Origin: Roseobacter denitrificans OCh 114
GTDB lineage: Bacteria; Pseudomonadota; Alphaproteobacteria; Rhodobacterales; Rhodobacteraceae
NCBI RefSeq assembly: GCF_000014045.1
Contig: NC_008209.1
Coordinates: 2,503,001-2,567,000 of the forward strand
Direction: 5' to 3'
Length of the DNA: 64,000 nt
Below, in pieces: positions 37,480-45,883 of the stretch. A program made the position numbers and the translations under genes. The notes below the pieces were generated by a model that worked only from the letters and a program-made list of their open reading frames with translations, was not told the origin of the DNA and did not search any database. Position 1 is the first letter of the stretch; each line of letters begins with the position of its first letter.

Positions 37480-38082
37480 TTATGCTCCTCCTCCGAACAA
37501 CACGAAAAGTACCGAAGCGACGGTCAAAGCCGCCAGACTCCACATCAAATAAGGTTCACCCGCAGTCCCCGCGACGGTGCGGGCGATTGCGTCCCCCGCC
37601 AGCGTCCAGATCGGGTGCAGGACGATCTGACAGGCCAGCAGTACCACGGCGATTGTTACCGTGGCCTCAAGCGTCGGCGTGCCGGGGTCGACAAATGCGG
37701 TGAAACCGCCAACGATCATCGCCCATGCCTTGGGGTTGAGCGGGTGAACGATCAAACCGGCAACAAAACCGGGCGCCTGCGCGGTCTGCCCTGCCGTGTT
37801 CAGGCGCATATTTGCGACCTTCCACGCAAGCCAGATGATATAGGCGGCACAGATATATTTCAGCGTCTCGAACACCCAGGGCGCTCGTTCTGCCAGTTCC
37901 ATCAGGCCAAAGCCGACGGGCCAGATCACAAGCTGCTTGCCCAAAGCGACGCCCGCGACAAACGGCAGTGCCGCGCGAAAACCATAGCGCGCGCCCGTGG
38001 CAAGGAGTGCCATATTCGCAGGCCCCGGCGTGCCGACCTGAGACGCGGCAAAGATCGCAAAACTGGCGACGGCAACGCTCAT
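37480..38082 (-). CDS. LysE/RhtB family amino acid exporter
   Basis: A 200-residue inner-membrane protein with about six helices and the LysE/RhtB signatures SQVGTPGPANMALLATGARYG near the N-terminus and VHPLNPKAWAMIVGG in the middle. It would export an amino acid or derivative. Start at 38082 (MSVAVASF) is chosen over 38115. The promoter region immediately upstream contains the TTTGCAAA iteron array (38098-38172), so expression is probably controlled through those sites. Confidence 0.87.
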   Translation of the reverse strand: MSVAVASFAIFAASQVGTPGPANMALLATGARYGFRAALPFVAGVALGKQLVIWPVGFGLMELAERAPWVFETLKYICAAYIIWLAWKVANMRLNTAGQTAQAPGFVAGLIVHPLNPKAWAMIVGGFTAFVDPGTPTLEATVTIAVVLLACQIVLHPIWTLAGDAIARTVAGTAGEPYLMWSLAALTVASVLFVLFGGGA

Positions 38083-38097
38083 GCTGGAGTCACCCGG

Positions 38098-38172
38098 TTT
38101 GCAAAGGGCCAACACGCGCTTTGCAAAGTGGAATTTTGCAAAAATTGTATCTGCAAAGATGGTATTTGCAAA
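38098..38172. repeat. TTTGCAAA iteron array upstream of lysE-type gene
   Basis: The palindromic octamer TTTGCAAA occurs at 38098, 38120, 38135 and 38165, with a one-mismatch copy TCTGCAAA at 38150. The last four are spaced exactly 15 bp, and the first is 22 bp away. The array ends 16 bp from the lysE-family start codon. TTTGCAAA is the type of site I recall for short-chain acyl-CoA responsive regulators (RamB, PccR); which protein binds here is not known. Confidence 0.7.
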
Positions 38173-38649
38173 CTTCCAACTCGGCTCGAACCATCATGAG
38201 GCTTGGGTGCCAGCCCAGGTTTCGCTCCACCTTTCCCGGCACCCGATTTGTCGGCCAGCATGCCAGAGCAAAGCCCATCACCAAAAGACGGACAGCCGCG
38301 TTTAAGAGTGCTGCGCATCTCCGTGGACCCGTCGTCTTGCCTCCGAACGGCTTCGTTTGACCCGTATCCCGGATGCACGTCGGCGGAACAATATTCAATA
38401 ATCGCATGCCGCCCTGTCACCGCATGCGTTTTTCCCGTTAAGCGATGGCGCACAGGCAGGTGTTGCGCCTGCGTTTCTGGCCAAGCATGCTGCACCAGCG
38501 CGCGCCGGCACGATGCAGACAGGTTACTGAGTGCGGCCACAATGCGCGCGGCGCCACATCTGAAAACGGGACGCAGGATAGTCCTGCCAATATGGGCGCT
38601 CTTTGACATCACATTATCCTACTGTTTCCGCATGACATAAATGAGAAAA
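38173..38649. other. 477-bp spacer without a recognised gene
   Basis: Between the iteron array and the rpmA terminator. Overlapping open frames exist on both strands (a 145-codon frame on plus, a 177-codon frame on minus), but both are Cys/Arg/Ser-rich, match no family I know and have no clear ribosome binding site. I treat them as chance frames in GC-rich DNA; a decayed gene is possible. Confidence 0.45.
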
Positions 38650-38674
38650 GGGACCGGCGGTAACGCCGATCCCC
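38645..38674 (-). terminator. Intrinsic terminator of rplU-rpmA operon
   Basis: Minus-strand stem GGG-AT-CGGCG with CGCCG-GT-CCC around a 4-base loop, followed by TTTTCTCATTT. About 30 nt after the rpmA stop. Confidence 0.75.
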
Positions 38675-38703
38675 CTGATTGTGTCATGTCCTTGAGGAAG
38701 GGC

Positions 38704-38973
38704 TTATTCAGCGGCCTCCGCCACCGGCAGGACCGAAATAAATGTACGGTTTTTAAGACCCTTGTGGAAGGTCACAGCGCCATCAACGGTTGCAAAGATC
38801 GTGTGATCCTTACCCATGCCAACGCCTGCGGCTGGCCAGAATTTTGTACCGCGCTGACGCACGATGATGTTGCCGGGGATGACCGCTTCGCCACCGTATT
38901 TTTTCACGCCCAGACGACGACCCGCTGAATCGCGACCGTTACGGGATGAACCACCTGCTTTTTTATGTGCCAT
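38704..38973 (-). CDS. rpmA: 50S ribosomal protein L27
   Basis: An 89-residue L27 with the standard start [21 protein letters not shown] and the [19 protein letters not shown] block; no cleavable N-terminal extension of the Firmicutes type. GGAGAGACCAA precedes the ATG. It follows rplU by 11 nt and is closed by a terminator. Confidence 0.97.
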   Translation of the reverse strand: MAHKKAGGSSRNGRDSAGRRLGVKKYGGEAVIPGNIIVRQRGTKFWPAAGVGMGKDHTIFATVDGAVTFHKGLKNRTFISVLPVAEAAE

Positions 38974-38984
38974 TTGGTCTCTCC

Positions 38985-39635
38985 TTAGCCTTTAGCCAAT
39001 TCTTTGGCCTGTTCGATCCAGCCTTCACGCTCGATCCGGCCTTTGAATGACAGTTTCTCGTCCATAGCAGCTACATCCGCTTCGGTCCATGCTGCGATTT
39101 GAGCAAAGGAGGTCACGCCGCCTTCGATCAGCTTTTTCTCAAGCGCCGGGCCAACGCCGGACAGCTTTTTCAGATCATCCGCGCCTGCCGCGGGCGCGGC
39201 CTCAGCCTTCTCGGCTTTTGCCGGAGCGGCTTTCTTGGTGGGCTTGGGAGCGGCGGCAGCAACGGCTGTTGCCGATACGGAGCCTGCGCCCATTGCGGCT
39301 TTCACGCCGGATTTATCTGCGCCGGAGGCCAGAATGTCAGTCACTTTGACCAGGGTCAGCTTTTGACGGTGCCCCTTGGTGCGCTTGGAAGAGTGCTTCC
39401 GGCGGCGCTTGACGAAATTGATGACCTTTTCGCCTTTGATCTGGTCGACGACCTCGGCCTGAACGCCGGCGTCTTTGACGAAGGGCGCGCCCACGACGGT
39501 GTTTTCACCACCGAGCATCAGAACTTCGTTGAATTGAACTGTTTCACCTGCGTCCGCAGCCAGCTTCTCGACGCGCAGCATATCGCCCGCCTGAACCTTG
39601 TACTGCTTGCCGCCAGTCTTGAGGACTGCAAACAT
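38985..39635 (-). CDS. rplU: 50S ribosomal protein L21 with C-terminal helix-hairpin-helix extension
   Basis: A 216-residue protein, twice the normal L21 length. Residues 1-~103 are L21 ([18 protein letters not shown], then [14 protein letters not shown]). An Ala/Lys/Pro-rich linker (~105-150) leads to a helix-hairpin-helix domain (~152-216: [20 protein letters not shown], then [19 protein letters not shown]), the kind that binds DNA or RNA non-specifically. The frame runs through without interruption, so this is a true fusion. Start at 39635 gives the canonical L21 N-terminus; upstream in-frame codons are ignored. Confidence 0.93.
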   Translation of the reverse strand: MFAVLKTGGKQYKVQAGDMLRVEKLAADAGETVQFNEVLMLGGENTVVGAPFVKDAGVQAEVVDQIKGEKVINFVKRRRKHSSKRTKGHRQKLTLVKVTDILASGADKSGVKAAMGAGSVSATAVAAAAPKPTKKAAPAKAEKAEAAPAAGADDLKKLSGVGPALEKKLIEGGVTSFAQIAAWTEADVAAMDEKLSFKGRIEREGWIEQAKELAKG

Positions 39636-39820
39636 CGTGTTTCCTTTTCTTCCCCGCGCTCTGTGGCCGCCCGCGTCTCGGGTGTTGTGGCCTTTTGGCC
39701 GCCTCGAACTGCGCATCCCTGTAAGGATGTACGTTAAATAGCAAAAGGATCCGTCGATCGGACCCCAAAGATGAAGCTGTCGTTTGCACCGGCGCGCGGC
39801 TCTTGTCAAGCAAAAGCCGT

Positions 39821-40630
39821 CTAGATTTCATCCCCATCGGCATTTAACGCCACAGCCCGGCCCAAAGCATAGGAAATGTCGCGATAGACCGTCTCAAACC
39901 CCTCGAATAGCGCGGCATTCAAAGCCTGCCCTTCCGGGGTTTGAGCATAGGCCATATACCCTTCCATCATCTCGGCAGGCAGCGGTTGATAGGCCATCAA
40001 CAGGAAACCGTTCAGCCATTCGTTGGTGTCCGCCCTGATGTCTTCCTGCTGCGCCCAGACTTGCGCGAGAATCTCGTCTTCGCTTTCTGCAGTATAGCGG
40101 CCATCCGCAAGCCCCTTGTAGAACTGATAATTGGAACTCATCGCGCCAGACACATTACGCTCCAGCAGGTCGTTGACCTCGATGAAGCGGCTCACGTGTT
40201 GAAACAAAGGATCATCACTGCCCTGCAGGCTCAGGAACAAGTCACGCGCCGCGTCCTCCACATCCGGATCCATCATCGCGCGGCGTGCGGCATTTTCCAA
40301 TTCAATGATCCGCACGCCCGCATCGCTGGAAAAAAACGCAAGGGCTGCATCGATATCATCTTCATTCAGTCCCTGCTCCAGCGCCTGACGGATCTGTTCG
40401 GTGATGATCTCCACATCATAAATCTGGTCGACCTGCGCTTGCCAGAACGCGCCCCCCTGCCCGTTCAGCATGTCCCCGTCCAGCGTTTTAGCGTAGCTGA
40501 AGCCTTCTTCACGCAAGATATCGACCACTTCGCTGATGCGCAGCACATCCATCAAAACGGTCATGCGCGCATTCGCCCAAAGCGGAGACGCGCAGATACT
40601 CAGACCGACAGCAAGCAGCACAGCACGCAT
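39821..40630 (-). CDS. DUF2059 family exported protein (paralogue 2)
   Basis: A 269-residue protein with a signal peptide (about residues 1-20, SPLWANA) and a largely helical mature part ending in a DUF2059-type segment ([27 protein letters not shown]). It is a diverged copy of the gene just upstream (3 nt gap). Function of the family is unknown; periplasmic location is inferred from the signal peptide. Confidence 0.72.
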   Translation of the reverse strand: MRAVLLAVGLSICASPLWANARMTVLMDVLRISEVVDILREEGFSYAKTLDGDMLNGQGGAFWQAQVDQIYDVEIITEQIRQALEQGLNEDDIDAALAFFSSDAGVRIIELENAARRAMMDPDVEDAARDLFLSLQGSDDPLFQHVSRFIEVNDLLERNVSGAMSSNYQFYKGLADGRYTAESEDEILAQVWAQQEDIRADTNEWLNGFLLMAYQPLPAEMMEGYMAYAQTPEGQALNAALFEGFETVYRDISYALGRAVALNADGDEI

Positions 40631-40633
40631 GGC

Positions 40634-41473
40634 TTACAACTCCTGAGTCGGGCGCAATTCACTCATCGCGAGGGCCATCTGTTCGTAACGATCGGCCATG
40701 ATCTCAAACTGGACGGCATTCATAAGGGCGTAGACCTTCTGCATTTTCGGATGTTCCAAAGCATCCGCGTAGGCGCTGATTTCGTCATCGGAAAAGGCTT
40801 GATAGGTATAGGCCGACGCGGCCAGGCTGTTCACCTTCATGTTGCGCCGCATCTCGCCTTCCTGCCGCCTGAGGTTCTCGCGCAGATCCGCTTCATCCAT
40901 GCGCAGTTCGATCACGCCGGCAGCGGCCGCCGCCATCAAGAAGCGTACCTGCACCTCCTGTATGGCGTGGACAGAGGCATCCTCAGAGCCGACCGCTTCA
41001 TTCAGGCGCTTCAGCTCCTGCAAGCGCGGCGAGCCGATTTGCACAAGCCCCGCAATAATCGCCTGCCCGCTTTCCGATTTCAATTCATCGTCTTCTTTCA
41101 TATGCGACGCGTTTTCAACAACCAGAAGACGCGTGCCCAGATCCGAGGTGTAAAAGTCAACGGCATGGATCATCAGGTCCTCTTCGAGCGTCTGTGACAA
41201 TATGTCGATCGCCATATCGTGCATCGTTTGCGCGTCGAATATTTCGTCTACCAACCTTGTCCACTGCTGGCCGAAATCCTCCGCCTCAAGGCCGATCATC
41301 GCGGGCGCACTGCTCGCTGTCAGCTTCATGCTTTCGAGCGCAACATCAAACCCGGTAGCGCTCAAAAAGGCTTCGAGACGGTCGGTATTCTGAGCCTGAG
41401 AAGGTTTTGCGATGGTGATTGCGGCTGCGCAGAGCGTCAAAACCAGCACCCCCGCCCGGATCATCGATGTCAT
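40634..41473 (-). CDS. DUF2059 family exported protein (paralogue 1)
   Basis: A 279-residue protein with a signal peptide (hydrophobic residues 5-22, AKPSQA cleavage region) and the same DUF2059-type helical segment (LEEDLMIHAVDFYTSDLGTR, LLVVENASHMKEDDE). It shares layout and several blocks with the next gene, so the pair arose by tandem duplication and is cotranscribed. No enzymatic motif is visible. Confidence 0.72.
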   Translation of the reverse strand: MTSMIRAGVLVLTLCAAAITIAKPSQAQNTDRLEAFLSATGFDVALESMKLTASSAPAMIGLEAEDFGQQWTRLVDEIFDAQTMHDMAIDILSQTLEEDLMIHAVDFYTSDLGTRLLVVENASHMKEDDELKSESGQAIIAGLVQIGSPRLQELKRLNEAVGSEDASVHAIQEVQVRFLMAAAAAGVIELRMDEADLRENLRRQEGEMRRNMKVNSLAASAYTYQAFSDDEISAYADALEHPKMQKVYALMNAVQFEIMADRYEQMALAMSELRPTQEL

Positions 41474-41627
41474 CTATGCCTCCTGTGTCGCAACGCCTAG
41501 GTAACATATGGGAGCTTAGGGCAATTGTGCAAAGGAGCAATGAAATTTCCCGAGGGCACACCAACAGGCGTGATCCCTCTTGTAAGGCGATGAAAATCCA
41601 ATTACACGCGCACCACCAGACCCCCGC

Positions 41628-41717
41628 GGAGAGGTGCCGGAGTGGTCGAACGGGGCGGTCTCGAAAACCGTTGTGGGTGCAAGCCTACCCAGGGTTCGAA
41701 TCCCTGTCTCTCCGCCA
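41628..41717 (+). tRNA. tRNA-Ser (anticodon CGA)
   Basis: A 90-nt class II tRNA: acceptor GGAGAGG pairs with TCTCTCC (last pair G-U), the anticodon loop CTCGAAA gives anticodon CGA for UCG codons, a long variable arm GTGGGTGCAAGCCTAC follows, the T arm contains GGTTCGAATCC, and CCA is encoded. Confidence 0.95.
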
Positions 41718-41855
41718 TTTCCATATAGATCAGTGACTTAACAGACAGCCCGGCAAGCGGGGAACAAGGTCGTTGAACACGCGCAGGAAACGGCCCGCCG
41801 ACTCCTTGCACCTACAGTACAGCGTGTATTTCTTTCGCTGGACCCTTGCGGCGCA

Positions 41856-42377
41856 TCAGATGTATGCGGCTTGGACGGCCGACGGTCCGTGATCTGCCGG
41901 ATGCGCCAATTGGGCGCCGTAAATGCAAAGTGCGCGCATTTCGTGAAGCATCTGGCTTGGATTGTTCCCTTCGGTCAAAAGCAATGCGTGGATATGCGCG
42001 CTGCTCCGTTTACCCACCCGCACAGCCTCCAAAGCCGATGTCAGTTGTTTTTCCCCTTCACTCAACATGCCAGCGCACACCGTACAATGCGGGTTTGAAA
42101 AACAGAAAGCTGACCGGCGCGCGATGCGCATGGCCTGAACGACCCTCAGGATCTTGAAAACATATTGCGCGGGGTCGCCCGTCTCGAAGGCTCTGCGTGC
42201 GGTATCAAAACTCTGCATCCAGCTTTGCCCGTCTGGATGAGCGAATGTCTGGAAAAAACACCGTGCCACCTCGAGCGTTCCCCGCTCAAAATCGTTCAGG
42301 CTTTTCAGGCTGTGCCGATTGTCATCGCGGTCCTGCGCGGTACAGCACTGCGGGGCGCGGCCATCTTGACGGGTCAT
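41856..42377 (-). CDS. Unknown protein with a CxxC motif
   Basis: A 173-residue soluble protein I do not recognise. The N-terminal ~35 residues are polar; a helical middle part (GTLEVARCFFQTFAHPDGQS) leads to a cysteine-containing stretch FCFSNPHCTVCAGML (Cys92, Cys98, Cys101) that could bind a metal, then a second helical part. Coding status is supported by a strong ribosome binding site (GGAGG 7 nt before the ATG at 42377) and by an amino-acid composition less biased than chance frames nearby. It sits alone between tRNA-Ser and a DMT transporter gene. Confidence 0.55.
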   Translation of the reverse strand: MTRQDGRAPQCCTAQDRDDNRHSLKSLNDFERGTLEVARCFFQTFAHPDGQSWMQSFDTARRAFETGDPAQYVFKILRVVQAMRIARRSAFCFSNPHCTVCAGMLSEGEKQLTSALEAVRVGKRSSAHIHALLLTEGNNPSQMLHEMRALCIYGAQLAHPADHGPSAVQAAYI

Positions 42378-42669
42378 TGCCTGATCCTCCGGGGAAGATC
42401 CGCGCGTCTCGGCGGGGCTCAGACCCGAAAGGCCGCACATATAGACTGATGTCTGGAAACTAAGAAATGCATTCTGGCAGTACCCTTTGTTCGTTTCCGG
42501 GACCGCGGTCGGCCATACTTTTAGAGCAGGCGAAACCTGCGGGCGTTCCCGAAACTGTTGAAACCTTGGTCGCTGCCTGTGTTCTGGTTGCTTTCATAAT
42601 TCCTGACAAAAATATTTGGGTAATTCAAGAGATTTCTGCAACGGAATGAAACCGACCCGCAACACCAGC
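42378..42669. other. Spacer between unknown gene and DMT transporter gene
   Basis: About 290 bp with no convincing gene, terminator or regulatory site. The region contains the promoter for the minus-strand unknown protein. Confidence 0.4.
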
Positions 42670-43662
42670 CTATTCGGTGGTGTTCGGGGCACCTGTTGCG
42701 CGCTCACGTCCGTTGCGTTTATGGCGCGACCAGATCACCAGCAGTGACCCTGTGACCATGACAACACCGCACAGGGTTGTCGGCCCATCCAAGGGCACCG
42801 GGTCAAGCAGCCCCAGACCTGTGGCCGCTTTTTCCAGCGCCAAGGACACCAGTGGCAGGGCTGCCATCCCGGCGAGATAATTCTCGGTACGCACCCGATG
42901 AATGGCGGCCAAGGCAACGAACATCGAAGGCCCGCGCAACGCCACCCCCACGAGGATCGCAGACACCCACAAAACAGGGTTCAGAACAACCAGCGGATCC
43001 GTCAGCCAGATCGGCCCCGACAGCATCGTGGTCCCAAGCAGGGGTATTTGGCTCAGCGCCGCCCCTGCCGTAAGCGCGCAGAGCAGCATGACAAAAGAGC
43101 TGACCAAGAGCATGACACCCGTCAATCCGGCGCGCGCGCGGGGGTTTCGGGTTTGGTTGACGGGGTGTTTTTCCGCGATGAACGTTGAAAGTACGACACA
43201 GAGTTCCGAGGCGATCATCAAAAGTACCGCGGGATTGCGCCAGGCACCGTCAAGCTGGCTGGTCAACAAGACCATACCCAGCAGGACCAGAAAGTGGCCC
43301 GGAAACTCCCCGGCCTGCGGACGACGCGCGGCGATGAACCACAGCAGAACGACACTGGTGGGAACTGACAGGATGCTGAGAAACGCAGCATTTGCCGCTG
43401 TCGTATAGATCAATGAAGCGGTGAAAAACGCGGCCGTCGCCACCCGTAACACCCCGTAGACCCAGATGACCGGATCGCGCAAAAGGCCCCAAGCCCGGAT
43501 GGAGCGGCCCGAAACGGCCAGCAAAAACGCACCACCCGCCATCATTTGGATGAATGTGAACAGCCACGGGTCCAGACCGAACCGCAACAGGACCACCCGG
43601 CTGACAACGAGCAGTGTGGCCCATGAAAACAAGGCGACCACAATGATGAACGGGCTGGACAT
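42670..43662 (-). CDS. DMT superfamily (EamA-like) transporter
   Basis: A 330-residue integral membrane protein with about ten hydrophobic helices in two halves, as in EamA/DMT permeases. The second half starts around AGLTGVMLLVSSFVMLLCAL. A basic tail (SRHKRNGRERA) would be cytoplasmic. Substrate unknown. It is divergent from dps. Confidence 0.78.
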   Translation of the reverse strand: MSSPFIIVVALFSWATLLVVSRVVLLRFGLDPWLFTFIQMMAGGAFLLAVSGRSIRAWGLLRDPVIWVYGVLRVATAAFFTASLIYTTAANAAFLSILSVPTSVVLLWFIAARRPQAGEFPGHFLVLLGMVLLTSQLDGAWRNPAVLLMIASELCVVLSTFIAEKHPVNQTRNPRARAGLTGVMLLVSSFVMLLCALTAGAALSQIPLLGTTMLSGPIWLTDPLVVLNPVLWVSAILVGVALRGPSMFVALAAIHRVRTENYLAGMAALPLVSLALEKAATGLGLLDPVPLDGPTTLCGVVMVTGSLLVIWSRHKRNGRERATGAPNTTE

Positions 43663-43832
43663 GCGCGAGGGTTTTTCCGGTCAATTGGGCAGAATGTGCC
43701 CTTTTCGTCAATGCAGGCTGGGGGGGTGCCGCGCGTGATATGACGATCATTCCCTGATCGAACCTGCAAGGCAAGCATACTCGTGTCGGCGGGCCATGCG
43801 TTCCCTCTGGTATCTGAGTATTTTCCTCTGAA

Positions 43833-43847
43833 TTAGAATTATTCTAA
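43833..43847. promoter_or_regulatory. Irr-type iron box upstream of dps
   Basis: TTAGAAT-T-ATTCTAA is a perfect 15-bp palindrome matching the TTAGAA-NNN-TTCTAA control element of the iron/heme regulator Irr in alphaproteobacteria. It lies 100 bp upstream of the dps start and could also affect the divergent DMT gene. Confidence 0.75.
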
Positions 43848-43947
43848 AGTGTCTTGGCATTGCCACGCCGCTGGCTATAATCACACCAGCAAGCCAGCAG
43901 CCCGCAAGCCAGCAATCATCATTTTATTTGAAACGGGGACGTGTGAT

Positions 43948-44418
43948 ATGACTCAGACGGCGGCAGCGCTTTCGACAGATGTCAAAAACCAGATTGCGGA
44001 TGCATTGAATCAATGTGTTGCAGAAACAGCCGTCGCGACCATGCTGGCACAGAATTTTCATTGGAACGTGACGGGGATGGCCTTTGGCCCTTTGCATGAG
44101 CTGTTTCAAAAGATGTACGAGGACCACTTTGTCGCGCAGGACGATCTGGCCGAACGTGTCAAGGCACTGGATGCGCATGCGGAAGGGACGCTTGCGGGCA
44201 TGCTCAAGCGCTCGAAGATCAAGGAACATGACGGGAAGGCCAGCGCCGAAGAAATGATCAAAGTGCTGCAAGAGGCGCAGGAAACACTGGCCGCGACGCT
44301 TGCGGGCGCCGGTGCGCTGGCGGCGCAAGGTGGCGATACGCTGACTGAGGATCTGTGCATCGCACGCGGTCAGGCGCATGAGAAATTCGCCTGGTTCCTC
44401 AGAAGCCACCTTGCCTGA
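43948..44418 (+). CDS. dps: Dps-family ferritin-like protein
   Basis: A 156-residue Dps. The ferroxidase-site residues are present: His38 in NFHWNVTG, His50 in PLHELF, then the acidic DD..E (65-69) in QDDLAERV. Such proteins form 12-mers that oxidise and store iron and protect DNA during starvation or peroxide stress. Start at 43948 follows ACGGGGACG. The Irr-type palindrome upstream and the iron transporter downstream place it in an iron-stress module. Three hairpins follow the stop codon. Confidence 0.9.
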   Translation: MTQTAAALSTDVKNQIADALNQCVAETAVATMLAQNFHWNVTGMAFGPLHELFQKMYEDHFVAQDDLAERVKALDAHAEGTLAGMLKRSKIKEHDGKASAEEMIKVLQEAQETLAATLAGAGALAAQGGDTLTEDLCIARGQAHEKFAWFLRSHLA

Positions 44419-44430
44419 GCAAGTGATGTG

Positions 44431-44505
44431 CTGGCGATGATGCCAGCCTGCGCCCAGACCAAGCGACCTGCGCGCGAGATGCGCAGGCCGCATCCGCCTG
44501 GGCGC
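44431..44505 (+). terminator. Structured dps 3' region
   Basis: CTGGC/GCCAG hairpin (44431-44446), then a two-storey stem: GCGCCCAG (44450-44457) with CTGGGCGC (44498-44505) enclosing CCTGCGC (44467-44473) with GCGCAGG (44481-44487). No T tract follows, so it may be a Rho-type or stabilising 3' structure. Confidence 0.5.
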
Positions 44506-44609
44506 GGTGCAGTGCGGGCTGAAAACCTCCGGACCAGGACTGTTGCACCTACACCACACTTCGTTACCGATCGTCAGATTTTCGGCGAGATCGAATATAT
44601 ATATTCCCG

Positions 44610-44620
44610 ACTAAATTAGT
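44610..44620. promoter_or_regulatory. Palindrome upstream of iron transporter operon
   Basis: ACTAA-A-TTAGT with flanking CC/GG pairs, 57 bp upstream of the binding-protein gene, next to an ATATATAT stretch that could be a -10 region. It resembles iron-responsive palindromes described for Rhodobacterales (the 'Iron-Rhodo box'); the assignment is tentative. Confidence 0.5.
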
Positions 44621-44676
44621 TGGACATTTGTATGCGCCTGATATACAAAGGCCGACATAGCCAATAGGAGACCGCT

Positions 44677-45837
44677 ATGACGTATATGAAAAACGTCAGC
44701 GGCTTCATCGGTGCTATAGCAGCCACCGTGACGTTGATCACGACAGCCCCTGATGCGCATGCTGAAGCTCTGACCCTCACAGATATCGCTGGCCGGCAAG
44801 TCACCCTGCCTGAAATGCCCGACAAAATTGTCCTCGGCGAAGGCCGGATGATGTATGGGATTGCCCCCCTTGTGGATGGCAACCCGTTCGAAAAAATCGT
44901 CGGGTGGAAAGATGATCTGGTGCTTTATGACCCCGATGCCTTTCGCAAATTCGAAGCGGCCTTTCCCGAGGACGCAGCACGGATGATCAATTTCGGCAAC
45001 CCCTACGCCGGTGATTTCAGCATCGAAGCTGTGCTTGAGGCCGAGGCAGATCTGGTCCTTCTGGACGTGGGCAACCTGTTCAAGGCCGAAGAAACCGGGT
45101 TGATCGAGAAACTCGACAAGGCCGGCGTATCCGTTGTGTTCATCGATTTCCGGCGGAATTCGACGGAAAACACCGTACCATCGCTGTTGATCCTGGGCCG
45201 CCTTCTTGGCGAAGAGGTCAATGCCATGGAGTTCGTGGACTTCTACATCGGCGAGATGCGCAGGGTATCCAATGTGGTTGACCAGATCCCGGCCGAAGAA
45301 CGCCCGCTTGTGGTCATGGAAAACGCGCCGGGATGGGACCCGGAGTTTTGCTGCCGTTCGTTTGGCCCATATAACTACGGTCGTTTTGTGGAACTGGCAG
45401 GTGGGCGCAACTTCGGCTCGACCCTGTCGAGCGCGTATTCCGTAACCCTGTCGTTGGAAGGCATCATCGAAGCGGACCCGGAACACATCATCGGCACCGG
45501 CGCGAATTGGGCCGAGGCCAAGCCGGAAGTCACAGCTACCTTGCTTGGCTACGAAGCCGACCCGGTCGTGAATGCCGAAAAAATACAGGCGCTGGCGTCA
45601 CGGTCAGGTTTTGCGGATATGCGGGCGGTGAAAGAGGGCAATTACCACTCGATCTACCACCAGTTCTATAACTCGCCCTATCACTTCATCGCGGTCCAGC
45701 AGATCGCCAAATGGCTCTACCCGGATGAATTCGAGGATCTGGACCCGCAAGAGACCTTCGATCGGATGCATGCACGATTCATGCCCTATGAAAACTCCGG
45801 ACAGTTCTGGCTGAGTGCCAGCGCGCCGGGCAACTGA
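44677..45837 (+). CDS. Iron-siderophore/metal ABC transporter substrate-binding protein
   Basis: A 386-residue exported protein of the FecB/BtuF type III binding-protein fold. Signal peptide residues 1-29 (TAPDAHA cleavage). The mature start LTLTDIAGRQVTLPEMPDKIVL and the long-helix region SIEAVLEAEADLVLLDVG are family-typical. It carries an adjacent Cys pair (PEFCCRSFG). AGGAG precedes the ATG. Followed by permease and ATPase genes, so it delivers a ferric or other metal complex; the exact ligand is not evident. Confidence 0.88.
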   Translation: MTYMKNVSGFIGAIAATVTLITTAPDAHAEALTLTDIAGRQVTLPEMPDKIVLGEGRMMYGIAPLVDGNPFEKIVGWKDDLVLYDPDAFRKFEAAFPEDAARMINFGNPYAGDFSIEAVLEAEADLVLLDVGNLFKAEETGLIEKLDKAGVSVVFIDFRRNSTENTVPSLLILGRLLGEEVNAMEFVDFYIGEMRRVSNVVDQIPAEERPLVVMENAPGWDPEFCCRSFGPYNYGRFVELAGGRNFGSTLSSAYSVTLSLEGIIEADPEHIIGTGANWAEAKPEVTATLLGYEADPVVNAEKIQALASRSGFADMRAVKEGNYHSIYHQFYNSPYHFIAVQQIAKWLYPDEFEDLDPQETFDRMHARFMPYENSGQFWLSASAPGN

Positions 45838-45844
45838 GGGTATG

Positions 45845-45873
45845 CCTGTGGCGGGTGTCATACCTGCCACAGG
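45845..45873 (+). terminator. Intercistronic hairpin after binding-protein gene
   Basis: CCTGTGGC (45845-45852) pairs perfectly with GCCACAGG (45866-45873), with extra inner GGT/ACC pairs. No T tract, so mRNA stabilisation of the binding-protein segment is likelier than termination. The right arm overlaps the ribosome binding region of the permease gene. Confidence 0.55.
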
Positions 45874-45883
45874 ATGCTGATTT

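Noticed and set aside
38098..38172. CRISPR array at the 15-bp repeats
   Set aside because: Units are too short, with 7-bp gaps of no spacer size, and no cas genes; an operator array fits.
38203..38640. 145-codon plus-strand frame in the lysE-rpmA spacer
   Set aside because: No ribosome binding site, Cys/Arg-rich composition, no recognisable family; competing frames overlap on the other strand.
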